Positions 7,285-14,043 of a stretch of 17,611 bases of DNA are shown here, in pieces. The stretch comes from JBDSYA01 sp039925865 (GTDB lineage Bacteria; Bacteroidota; Ignavibacteria; Tepidaquicellales; Tepidaquicellaceae): NCBI GenBank assembly GCA_039925865.1, contig JBDSYA010000118.1:1-17611 (forward strand), read 5' to 3'. Under the pieces are notes generated by a model. It was not told the origin of the DNA, made no database searches, and saw only the letters and a list, made by a program, of their open reading frames with translations. Position 1 is the stretch's first letter. Each line of letters starts with the position of its first letter. The translations under genes and the position numbers were made by a program.

Positions 7285-7309
7285 ACAAAAATTACTCTTT
7301 TAAAGATTA

Positions 7310-7335
7310 CATATAAAGATACATACTTTTATATG
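7310..7335. promoter_or_regulatory. Candidate BrnA operator (inverted repeat)
   Basis: Perfect 8-bp arms CATATAAA (7310-7317) and TTTATATG (7328-7335) flank a 10-bp spacer. It overlaps the candidate brnTA promoter. BrnA antitoxins are known to repress their own operons, so this is a reasonable binding site, although the assignment is inferred from position only. Confidence 0.45.
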
Positions 7336-7344
7336 GCTTTTCAA
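7316..7344 (-). promoter_or_regulatory. Candidate sigma-70-type promoter of brnTA
   Basis: On the minus strand TTGAAA (7344-7339) and TATCTT (7321-7316) are separated by exactly 17 nt. Predicted transcription would begin near 7309, 25 nt before the brnT start. The palindrome at 7310-7335 covers the spacer and -10 box, as expected for an autorepressed operon. Confidence 0.45.
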
Positions 7345-7411
7345 GAAATAAATAAATTTCTCTAATTTAGAATAGTTTAATTTTTAAATTGTCAATCAAA
7401 TAAAATACCTC

Positions 7412-7437
7412 ACAAATATCAACGACACAATATTTGT
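7412..7437. repeat. Inverted repeat, 8-bp arms with 10-bp spacer
   Basis: ACAAATAT and ATATTTGT are perfect complements. The geometry equals that of the candidate brnTA operator 102 bp away, but the arm sequence differs. A TTGTCA box on the plus strand (7434-7439) overlaps the right arm. Function unknown. Confidence 0.4.
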
Positions 7438-7489
7438 CATGAATACTAAACTGAAAATATAGCGCCGAGAAAAATAAAATTATTTTGGC

Positions 7490-7519
7490 AGCTATCATGG
7501 ATTATGATCAGCTTTTTTT
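7490..7519 (+). terminator. Terminator-like hairpin with no matching plus-strand gene
   Basis: AGCTATCAT (7490-7498) pairs with ATGAT-C-AGCT (7504-7513), one C bulged, across a GGATT loop, and seven T follow (7513-7519). The orientation suits a plus-strand transcript, but both neighbouring genes are on the minus strand. It may end a short RNA started near 7465, or have no role in termination. Confidence 0.4.
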
Positions 7520-7572
7520 ATTAATTAAAACTTGGCTCTCATTCAAAATTAAATTGAACTTAGTATCAAAGA

Positions 7573-8046
7573 TTAATCCACTTTCTTTTTATATTTATAT
7601 ACAATTTTTTTAAAACCGTCTTTCGTATCTCCTTCAATAGATGCTACAAGTTCAGTCGGAGATCTTAAATCATAAATTATCCGTTGTGGAAAATCATGCT
7701 CTTTATTTTCAAAAATAAATTTATTCTTTTCAATTCCGATTAATGAAAAAGGAACAGGTTCGCCGTCATTTTGCCCGTTCACATTTGATGAATAATAAAT
7801 TCTGCCGTCAGTTAAAAAAAGATCTATCTTTTCCTGAACCTCTCTGGAATTTCCATTGATATAAAAAGTCTCTCCGGTCAATTTTTTGTTATACTGTTTC
7901 TGCCATTTTTCAACCAGTTCACCTTCTTTGTAAGGCATAGTCCAAGTACCAACTAATTTATAAAGTTTTTCAAAATCCTCTATATTATAATCAATCTTGA
8001 AAATATTGAAACTAAGGACTATCAATGCGAACATTGCATAAAACAT
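7573..8046 (-). CDS. DUF6265-like exported protein
   Basis: A 157-residue protein that begins with a hydrophobic segment (MFYAMFALIVLSFNIF, 1-16), probably a signal peptide or N-terminal anchor, without a lipobox cysteine. The rest resembles the DUF6265 family: VGTWTM (32-37), a Trp at 48, FYINGNSREVQEKIDLFL (61-78), and the most telling block FENKEHDFPQRIIY (112-125). The family looks lipocalin-like, but no function is established. Translation could also begin at the second Met (residue 5), leaving a shorter signal. It starts 25 nt after the ppdK stop and is probably co-transcribed with it; a functional link to PPDK is not evident. Confidence 0.8.
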   Translation of the reverse strand: MFYAMFALIVLSFNIFKIDYNIEDFEKLYKLVGTWTMPYKEGELVEKWQKQYNKKLTGETFYINGNSREVQEKIDLFLTDGRIYYSSNVNGQNDGEPVPFSLIGIEKNKFIFENKEHDFPQRIIYDLRSPTELVASIEGDTKDGFKKIVYKYKKKVD

Positions 8047-8071
8047 AATATGATATTAAATTTTTAAATTT

Positions 8072-10792
8072 TTATTTTTCTTTGTTCAATTCTGCTCTTG
8101 CTGCAGCGAGCCTTGCAACAGGTACTCTGAAGGGCGAGCAGCTCACATAGTCTAAACCCAAATCATTACAAAACTTAATAGAATCAGGCTCTCCCCCGTG
8201 TTCACCGCAAATTCCGATCTTTAAATCTTTTTTCACTTCTCTTCCTTTTCTGACAGCAAATTCCATTAGCATACCTACACCTTCAATATCTATCGATTCA
8301 AACGGATCCCGACTCCAGACTTCTTTCTCAAGATAATTAGGAAGAAATGAGCCTGCATCATCCCTTGAAAGTCCGTAAGTCATCTGTGTCAGATCGTTTG
8401 TTCCAAACGAAAAGAACTCCGCGTAGCCGGCAATTTTATTTGCAACAAGGGCAGCCCGTGGTATCTCTATCATTGTGCCGACTCTATATTCAACATTAAT
8501 TTTTTTCTCCTTCATAACTTCAGATGCAACTCTTCTTATGATTTTTTCCTGCTCAATAAATTCTTTTTCATTACCGATCAATGGTATCATTATTTCAGGA
8601 TGTACTTTAATCCCTTCCTTCTGCACTATAACGGCAGCTTCAAATATTGCTCTTGCCTGCATCTCGGTAATTTCCGGAAAAGAAATTGCGAGCCTGCATC
8701 CACGATGTCCCAGCATTGGATTGAATTCAGTCAGGGCATTTACTTTATATTTGATCTCATCGACATTCGTGCCGATCATTATTGCAAGCTTTTTAATTTC
8801 AATCTCTGTATGCGGAAGAAATTCATGAAGTGGAGGGTCTAAAGTTCTTATCGTTACCGGCAAGCCATCCATTACTTTGAAAATTTCTATGAAATCTTTT
8901 CGCTGATAAGGAAGAATTTTCTCCAAAGCTTTTCTCCTTCCTTCTTCTTTATATGCAAGTATCATTTCACGAACTGCATCGATCCTGTCCCCGCCAAAAA
9001 ACATGTGTTCGGTTCTGCAAAGCCCTATCCCTTCTGCTCCGAAGGCGATTGCATTTTCACATTGATCCGTTTGATCCGCATTAGTTCTGACCTTCAGCCT
9101 TCTGAATTTATCAACCCATTTCATAAAGATAGAGTAATAAAGATATGGCTTTGAATCTTTGGGCTTGAGAGTTTTATTTATCAGGACTTGCAAAATTTCT
9201 GAAGGTTTTGCCTGAAGTTTGCCGACAATAACTTCACCTGTAGAGCCGTCAATTGAAATAAAATCCCCTTCTTTAATCACATGAGGTTTGCCGGATACTT
9301 TAACAGTCTTCAAAAGATAATCTATCTCAAGTGTTCCGCATCCTGCAACACAAACTTTTCCCATCTGCCTAGCTACAAGTGCGGCATGAGAAGTCATTCC
9401 TCCGCGCGATGTTAAAATTCCTTCTGCAGCATTCATTCCGCGAATATCTTCCGGTGAGGTTTCAATACGAACTAAAATAACTTTCTCCCCACAGGCATTT
9501 GCATTAACCGCATCATAAGAATTAAAATAAACTTTTCCGGATGCTGCTCCCGGCCCTGCATTCAAACCCTTTGCAAGGAGACGACCGTCTTTAATAGCTT
9601 CTTCTTTTTCTTTCGTACTGAATATCGGCCTTAACAGTTGATTTAATTGATCCGGCTCGACTCTTTTAACAGCCTCTTTTTCGTCAATGAGTTTTTCTTT
9701 AACCATATCCACTGCAATCTTCACAGATGAATAACCGGTCCGTTTTCCCACACGGCATTGAAGCATATACAAAGTTTCTTCCTGTATGGTAAACTCAATA
9801 TCCAACATATCTTTGTAATGTTTTTCAAGATTTCGCCGCACCTGTTCGAGTTGTTTATAAATTTTGGGCTTTGCTTTTTTCAATTCTGAAATAGGAAGCG
9901 GAGTTCTGATACCAGCCACTACGTCTTCACCCTGAGCATTCATCAGATACTCTCCATAAAATTCATCTTCGCCATTAGACGGATTCCTTGTAAATGCCAC
10001 ACCTGTTCCGGAAGTTTCTCCGAGATTGCCAAACACCATTGACTGAATATTTACAGCTGTTCCCCATTCAACCGGAATATTATTTAATTTTCTGTAAACT
10101 ATTGCCCGATCATTCATCCATGATCTGAAAACTGCGCCGATAGCACCCCACAATTGCTCCATAGGATCATTGGGAAAATTTTTACCGGTTTCTTTTTTTA
10201 TTGCTTCCTTAAATTCTTCAACCAGTTCTTTGAGATCAGTAACTGTAAAGTCTATATCTTCTTTAATTTTTCTCTCTTCTTTTTTATGTTCAATTATTTC
10301 TTCGAATGGATCAATCTGATTTTTATCTTTCGGTTTCAGATCCATTACTACATCTCCGTACATCTGAACAAATCTTCTGTAAGAATCATAAACAAATCTT
10401 TCGTTTCCCGTTTTATCGATTAATCCTTTTACAGATTTTTCATTCAGTCCTAAATTCAAAACTGTATCCATCATACCAGGCATCGAAGCTCTTGCTCCCG
10501 AACGAACACTTAATAGTAAAGGATCGGAATCATCACCAAACTTAAGTTTTATATCAGATTCAATTTTCTGCAAAGACTTTTCAACTTCTTTTTTTAACTC
10601 TTCCGGATATTTTTTTTTATTTGAATAATAATAATTACATGCTTCAGTCGTTATCGTAAATCCCGGTGGAACAGGAAGTTTTATATTTGTCATTTCTGCC
10701 AGGTTTGCGCCTTTACCTCCAAGAAGAGATTTCATACCGGCTTTACCTTCGGCCTTGCCGTTTCCAAAATAGTAAACGTATTTTTTTGGCAT
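8072..10792 (-). CDS. ppdK: Pyruvate, phosphate dikinase
   Basis: Interconverts pyruvate, ATP and phosphate with phosphoenolpyruvate, AMP and pyrophosphate; in anaerobes and many FCB bacteria it works at the end of glycolysis or in gluconeogenesis. All three domains are present in 906 residues. The N-terminal nucleotide-binding domain shows LGGKGANLAEM (24-34) and SVRSGARASMPGMMDTVLNLG (95-115). The swivelling phosphohistidine domain holds TSRGGMTSHAA (461-471) with catalytic His469. The C-terminal PEP/pyruvate barrel ends in CGEHGGEP (862-869), with Cys862 as the usual acid/base residue. The segment CRVGKRTGYSS (346-356) departs slightly from the common CRNGKRTAxAA. The 148-nt upstream spacer shows no convincing promoter, and no ribosome site is seen before the ATG. 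Confidence 0.97.
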   Translation of the reverse strand: MPKKYVYYFGNGKAEGKAGMKSLLGGKGANLAEMTNIKLPVPPGFTITTEACNYYYSNKKKYPEELKKEVEKSLQKIESDIKLKFGDDSDPLLLSVRSGARASMPGMMDTVLNLGLNEKSVKGLIDKTGNERFVYDSYRRFVQMYGDVVMDLKPKDKNQIDPFEEIIEHKKEERKIKEDIDFTVTDLKELVEEFKEAIKKETGKNFPNDPMEQLWGAIGAVFRSWMNDRAIVYRKLNNIPVEWGTAVNIQSMVFGNLGETSGTGVAFTRNPSNGEDEFYGEYLMNAQGEDVVAGIRTPLPISELKKAKPKIYKQLEQVRRNLEKHYKDMLDIEFTIQEETLYMLQCRVGKRTGYSSVKIAVDMVKEKLIDEKEAVKRVEPDQLNQLLRPIFSTKEKEEAIKDGRLLAKGLNAGPGAASGKVYFNSYDAVNANACGEKVILVRIETSPEDIRGMNAAEGILTSRGGMTSHAALVARQMGKVCVAGCGTLEIDYLLKTVKVSGKPHVIKEGDFISIDGSTGEVIVGKLQAKPSEILQVLINKTLKPKDSKPYLYYSIFMKWVDKFRRLKVRTNADQTDQCENAIAFGAEGIGLCRTEHMFFGGDRIDAVREMILAYKEEGRRKALEKILPYQRKDFIEIFKVMDGLPVTIRTLDPPLHEFLPHTEIEIKKLAIMIGTNVDEIKYKVNALTEFNPMLGHRGCRLAISFPEITEMQARAIFEAAVIVQKEGIKVHPEIMIPLIGNEKEFIEQEKIIRRVASEVMKEKKINVEYRVGTMIEIPRAALVANKIAGYAEFFSFGTNDLTQMTYGLSRDDAGSFLPNYLEKEVWSRDPFESIDIEGVGMLMEFAVRKGREVKKDLKIGICGEHGGEPDSIKFCNDLGLDYVSCSPFRVPVARLAAARAELNKEK

Positions 10793-10940
10793 AAATAAAT
10801 TTTAAGAAGATTTTAAAGTATAATTTAAGATTAAAAAATATTTACAGATTTGTAATTCATAATGAGTTAGTCGATATAGAAGTATGATGCAATTTCCCGT
10901 AAAAACTTTTTACTTCAGATTGCTTATATGCTTAGCATTT

Positions 10941-11585
10941 TTATTTCACATTCTCAACACCCGTAATAGCAAGCTCGTAGGATGCCTGATTCGGTTTTAG
11001 AGAATAAATGATCTTTCTTCTCCCTCCGGTAGATGCACTGTTTTGGTCGGAATTTTTATATACAGGAAATTCACGTATGAGTTTATTGTCATTAATATAG
11101 ATCGAATCATGACCCATGTAACCACCGAATTTTTCATTTTTGCCGACATCTGCAGGCATTTCCTCAACAATTATTTCTCCGAAAGTTTTATCATTAAAGG
11201 AAGCAATTGCAATAATGTCTTCAAATGAACCTGACCCTGTTGATTTAGTGATCACATATACTTCATCAAAACCGTTTTTATCAAGATCGGCAAGCATTGC
11301 AGTGGACATTGGATTTTTCAAAGAATACTTAATCGTATCTTTTGAATTTTCAAAACCAACACCCGTGATCATATAATCACTAACACTGAATGAAGGTTTG
11401 GTTTCAATAATTACAAATTGTTTTCCTGTCTTTGTAGTCATTTCTTTTTTTACCGTGACAGCCGTATCTTTTTTAACTGTCATCTTTTCCGTCGAATCCT
11501 TTTTTACAACTGTTTCAGGTTTTTTGTCGCTGCAGGAAATAATTAATGTGCTGATCAATAGTGAAACGATAAATAATTTTTTCAT
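10941..11585 (-). CDS. PliI-like lysozyme-inhibitor family lipoprotein
   Basis: A 214-residue exported lipoprotein. The signal peptide ends in the lipobox LIIS-Cys18, so the mature protein is anchored to a membrane facing the periplasm. A Lys/Thr-rich linker (about 22-52) with repeated VKKD units precedes the domain. The domain matches my memory of PliI-type inhibitors of I-type lysozyme: ADLDKNGFDEVYVITKSTGSGSF (99-121 region, in two blocks DLDKNGFDE and TKSTGSGSF), GGYMGHD (154-160), IREFPVYKNSD (170-180) and STGGRRKIIYSL (185-196). Proven PliI proteins protect gammaproteobacteria from invertebrate-type lysozyme; the role here is inferred. An AAGGA ribosome site is close to the ATG, one of only two strong ones in the window. 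It is divergent from the MFS gene. Confidence 0.72.
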   Translation of the reverse strand: MKKLFIVSLLISTLIISCSDKKPETVVKKDSTEKMTVKKDTAVTVKKEMTTKTGKQFVIIETKPSFSVSDYMITGVGFENSKDTIKYSLKNPMSTAMLADLDKNGFDEVYVITKSTGSGSFEDIIAIASFNDKTFGEIIVEEMPADVGKNEKFGGYMGHDSIYINDNKLIREFPVYKNSDQNSASTGGRRKIIYSLKPNQASYELAITGVENVK

Positions 11586-11634
11586 AAGTCCTTATAGGTT
11601 AATGATTTGTTTGTTTTAAAATAAATAAATAAAC

Positions 11635-11692
11635 AACTTGAAAAAATTCAGATATTAAATTTTGTATGAGAAAAAATACAAACTTGAAAAAA
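11635..11692. repeat. 12-bp direct repeat in the divergent lipoprotein/MFS spacer
   Basis: AACTTGAAAAAA occurs at 11635-11646 and again at 11681-11692, 46 bp apart, with no mismatch. Each copy contains a TTGAAA that could serve as a -35 box for the MFS gene. After the first copy, TAAATTTTG (11656-11664) is one base off the Bacteroidota -7 consensus TAnnTTTG. The repeat may be a regulator site or duplicated promoter part. Confidence 0.35.
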
Positions 11693-11710
11693 CTATCTTA
11701 ATAAAGCAGA

Positions 11711-12988
11711 TTGTCAATAAAAATTTATTTGGCTTCGGAAAACACTTCAATATATAATATACAAAAGCCTGATTCATACGCTGCCTTAAAATTTCCTGAA
11801 TTCAGAAATTTCACTTTAGCAAGATTATTTATAACTATCGGGACACAGATACAAGCTGTTATAGTAGGGTGGCAAATTTATGAGATCACTAAGGACCCGC
11901 TTTCACTGGGCTTGATAGGTTTAGCTGAAGCTATTCCTTCTATTTCAGTTTTATTATTTGCAGGGCATATCACAGATACTAATGACAGGAAAAAGATCGT
12001 ATTATATTCCGTTTACCTGATGGCATTTTGCTCTGTTTTACTTTTATTGATCTCAACCGATTCAATAAATATCTTTACAATGAACAAAGTGCCTGCAATG
12101 TATGCTGCAATTTTTTTAAGCGGAATAGGCAGAGGATTTTCTGCTCCGTCATTTTTTGCATTTGTTTCACAGCTTGTTCCAAAAGAAGTTTTACCTAACG
12201 CAATTACCTGGAATACGACCACCTGGCAGACCGGAGCAGTGACAGGTCCGGCTATAGGAGGATTACTATACGGATTCATCGGTCCGTCCAATACTTATCT
12301 TACCATTGTAGTATTTTGGTTCATTGCAATTATTCTGATATTTCAAATTAAGAAAAAGCCCGTCCCTGTAATATTGGGTATTCAGTCTTTAAAAGAAAAA
12401 TTAACAGCCGGTCTGAAATTTGTTTTCAAAAGAAAAATTCTCCTTGGAGCAATCTCACTGGATCTTTTTGCAGTTTTGTTTGGAGGCGCGGTGGCTTTGC
12501 TTCCCATTTTTGCTGCGGAGATATTATTTGCGGGGCCTCAGGGATTAGGAGTATTAAGAGCTGCTCCTTCAATAGGCGCAGTTATTATGGCAATATATAT
12601 GACAAGAACTCCTTTTACTAAAAATGCAGGCAGAAATTTATTGATCAGCATTTTCGGATTCGGGATCTGTATTATAATTTTTGCTTTATCAAAAAACTTT
12701 TTTTTATCAATTGCAGTACTTGCATTGAGCGGAGGATTTGACAGTGTAAGCGTGGTGATCCGAGCAACAATTATTCAAATGATGACACCTGATAATATGA
12801 AAGGAAGGGTTTCTGCAGTTAACAGTATATTTATCGGTTCATCAAATGAAATTGGAGGTTTTGAATCCGGAGTGGCTGCAAAATTATTGGGTACAGTGCC
12901 CTCTGTAATTTTCGGAGGAATTATGACTTTACTTATCGTGACATTTGTAACTATCTTTTCACCCCGATTAAGAAATTTAAAATTATAA
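11711..12988 (+). CDS. MFS transporter, EntS-like efflux family
   Basis: A 425-residue inner-membrane protein with about twelve hydrophobic segments in two halves and a central cytoplasmic loop near 213-240. It belongs with MFS_3/EntS-like exporters. FPEFRNFTLARLFITIG (28-44) is the usual lead into TM1, GHITDTNDRKK (85-95) is a form of the MFS loop 2-3 motif, and SSNEIGGFESGVAAKLLG (377-394) is the typical segment before TM11-12. The substrate is unknown; relatives export siderophores, drugs or metabolites. The start is inferred as TTG at 11711: an in-frame TAA lies only 6 nt before it, no ATG exists before TM3, and the N-terminus must precede residue 28. TTG at 11729 is the alternative. No partner genes suggest the cargo. 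Confidence 0.88.
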   Translation: MSIKIYLASENTSIYNIQKPDSYAALKFPEFRNFTLARLFITIGTQIQAVIVGWQIYEITKDPLSLGLIGLAEAIPSISVLLFAGHITDTNDRKKIVLYSVYLMAFCSVLLLLISTDSINIFTMNKVPAMYAAIFLSGIGRGFSAPSFFAFVSQLVPKEVLPNAITWNTTTWQTGAVTGPAIGGLLYGFIGPSNTYLTIVVFWFIAIILIFQIKKKPVPVILGIQSLKEKLTAGLKFVFKRKILLGAISLDLFAVLFGGAVALLPIFAAEILFAGPQGLGVLRAAPSIGAVIMAIYMTRTPFTKNAGRNLLISIFGFGICIIIFALSKNFFLSIAVLALSGGFDSVSVVIRATIIQMMTPDNMKGRVSAVNSIFIGSSNEIGGFESGVAAKLLGTVPSVIFGGIMTLLIVTFVTIFSPRLRNLKL

Positions 12989-13036
12989 TTTTATTTGAAT
13001 ATGATTTTGGAAAATTAGAAAATTTAGATTGCCTCT

Positions 13037-13061
13037 CGTTACCAAACTCAGTTTGGGAACG
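13037..13061. repeat. REP-like palindrome
   Basis: CGTT-A-CCAAAC, loop TCA, GTTTGG-G-AACG: a 6-bp perfect inner stem, one A-G mismatch and a 4-bp outer stem. No T-run follows, so it is not a standard terminator for the MFS gene. Small CCAAAC/GTTTGG hairpins of this form are common as dispersed intergenic repeats, and a REP-associated transposase gene lies 3.2 kb away. Confidence 0.55.
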
Positions 13062-13101
13062 TCAATTCAGTTCGAAACTTTTTTATGATTTGGCCGGAAG
13101 G

Positions 13102-13120
13102 TTATATTTCAAGAATATAA
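13102..13120. promoter_or_regulatory. Palindrome just upstream of the DUF72-kyn unit
   Basis: TTATATT (13102-13108) and AATATAA (13114-13120) form perfect 7-bp arms around TCAAG, 10 nt before the DUF72 start. It could be a repressor site or a weak hairpin in the leader. The AT-rich context keeps confidence low. Confidence 0.25.
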
Positions 13121-13130
13121 AAAGTAAACA

Positions 13131-14042
13131 ATGGATTTTGGGAAAGTAGAAAATTTAGAAGATGTTGATTTTACATTACCGGATGATCATCCTGATACTG
13201 AAAGGCTTTTTAAGAGCTTGAAGATTTCGAAAAAGAAACCCGAAGTGTATGTAGGATGCGCTAAATGGGGAATTAAAGAGTGGGTTGGGAAATTGTATCC
13301 GCTTAAAACGAAGGAAAAAGATTTTCGCACAAATTATCTGACCCAGTTTAATTGTATTGAATTGAATCCGACACATTACAGAATTCCGTCCGCTATACAA
13401 GTCACTGAATGGCGCAAAGGTTCTGAAAATGATTTTAAATTTTGTCCTAAGTTTTATCAGGGCATAAGTCATTTCAAAAGATTGAAAGATTGTGAAAACA
13501 TCACAGAAGAATTTTATAAATCAATAAATAACTTTGATAAAAATCTCGGAACATGTTTTTTACAAATGCCGCCCAACTATCCTCCGAAAAACTTCTCTGA
13601 TCTTGAAAAATATTTAACGGGCCTTCCAAAGAAACCTGAAGTGTGTCTCGAGCTCCGGCATAAAGATTGGTTTGCTGATTTGAATGTTGCTGATGATTTG
13701 TATAAAATGCTGAAAAAAAATAAGATCGGTTTCGTTATAACAGATGCCGCAGGAAGAAGAGATGTTATTCATATGCGGCTTTCAACTCCTACTGCATTCA
13801 TAAGATTTGTTGGCAACAGCCTTCACCCTACAGATTATAAAAGAATTGATGAATGGGTTTTAAGGATCAAAAAATGGTTGACTGCAGGGATCAATACAGT
13901 TTATTTCCTTATGCACATGCATGATGAAAGATATTCACCTGAGCTTTGCGTTTATACTGTAAAGCAACTTAATAAACATTGCGGTCTGGATCTAAAAGTG
14001 CCAAATCTTTTTAACGAAGAATCCACGAAAGTTATTTCTTAA
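13131..14042 (+). CDS. DUF72 family protein (YecE-like)
   Basis: A 303-residue soluble protein with the DUF72 barrel-like domain, whose biochemical role is not settled. Motifs in order: VYVGCAKWGIKEWVGKLYP (39-57), FNCIELNPTHYRIPS (73-87), FKFCPKFYQGISH (102-114), LQMPPNY (144-150), LELRHKDW (173-180), FVITDAAGRRD (201-211) and FIRFVGNS (223-230). About 38 extra residues precede the domain, acidic and low in complexity, and their first codons are the ones duplicated 130 bp upstream. The stop is followed by a single base and then the ATG of the KynB-like gene, so the two are almost certainly co-translated. That linkage to kynurenine genes is unusual for DUF72 and may hint at its context. Confidence 0.92.
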   Translation: MDFGKVENLEDVDFTLPDDHPDTERLFKSLKISKKKPEVYVGCAKWGIKEWVGKLYPLKTKEKDFRTNYLTQFNCIELNPTHYRIPSAIQVTEWRKGSENDFKFCPKFYQGISHFKRLKDCENITEEFYKSINNFDKNLGTCFLQMPPNYPPKNFSDLEKYLTGLPKKPEVCLELRHKDWFADLNVADDLYKMLKKNKIGFVITDAAGRRDVIHMRLSTPTAFIRFVGNSLHPTDYKRIDEWVLRIKKWLTAGINTVYFLMHMHDERYSPELCVYTVKQLNKHCGLDLKVPNLFNEESTKVIS

Positions 14043-14043
14043 T

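Larger units (their letters stand above)
7285..7572. other. Spacer rich in inverted repeats, no gene seen
   Basis: This 288-nt AT-rich spacer separates brnT from the DUF6265 gene. It holds the brnTA promoter/operator near its left end, a second inverted repeat (arms ACAAATAT 7412-7419 and ATATTTGT 7430-7437, again 8 + 10 + 8), and a terminator-like hairpin at 7490-7519. No open frame longer than a few codons looks real on either strand. Confidence 0.6.
13001..13160. repeat. 29-bp imperfect direct repeat flanking a REP-like hairpin
   Basis: The segment at 13001-13029 (ATGATTTTGG then AAAATTAGAAAATTTAGA) recurs at 13131-13160 as the first codons of the DUF72 gene, with one inserted base and two substitutions. 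In the upstream copy the frame is broken by a stop after five codons. The roughly 100 bp between the copies hold the palindrome at 13037-13061. Confidence 0.6.

Noticed and set aside
8475..10545. Plus-strand open frames within ppdK
   Set aside because: Antisense to an intact 906-residue enzyme.
10899..10938. Hairpins GTAAAA/TTTTAC and ATGC-TTA-GCAT between ppdK and the lipoprotein gene
   Set aside because: Short AT-rich stems; the T-run after the second is on the plus strand while both neighbouring genes are on the minus strand. Not convincing as terminators of the lipoprotein gene.
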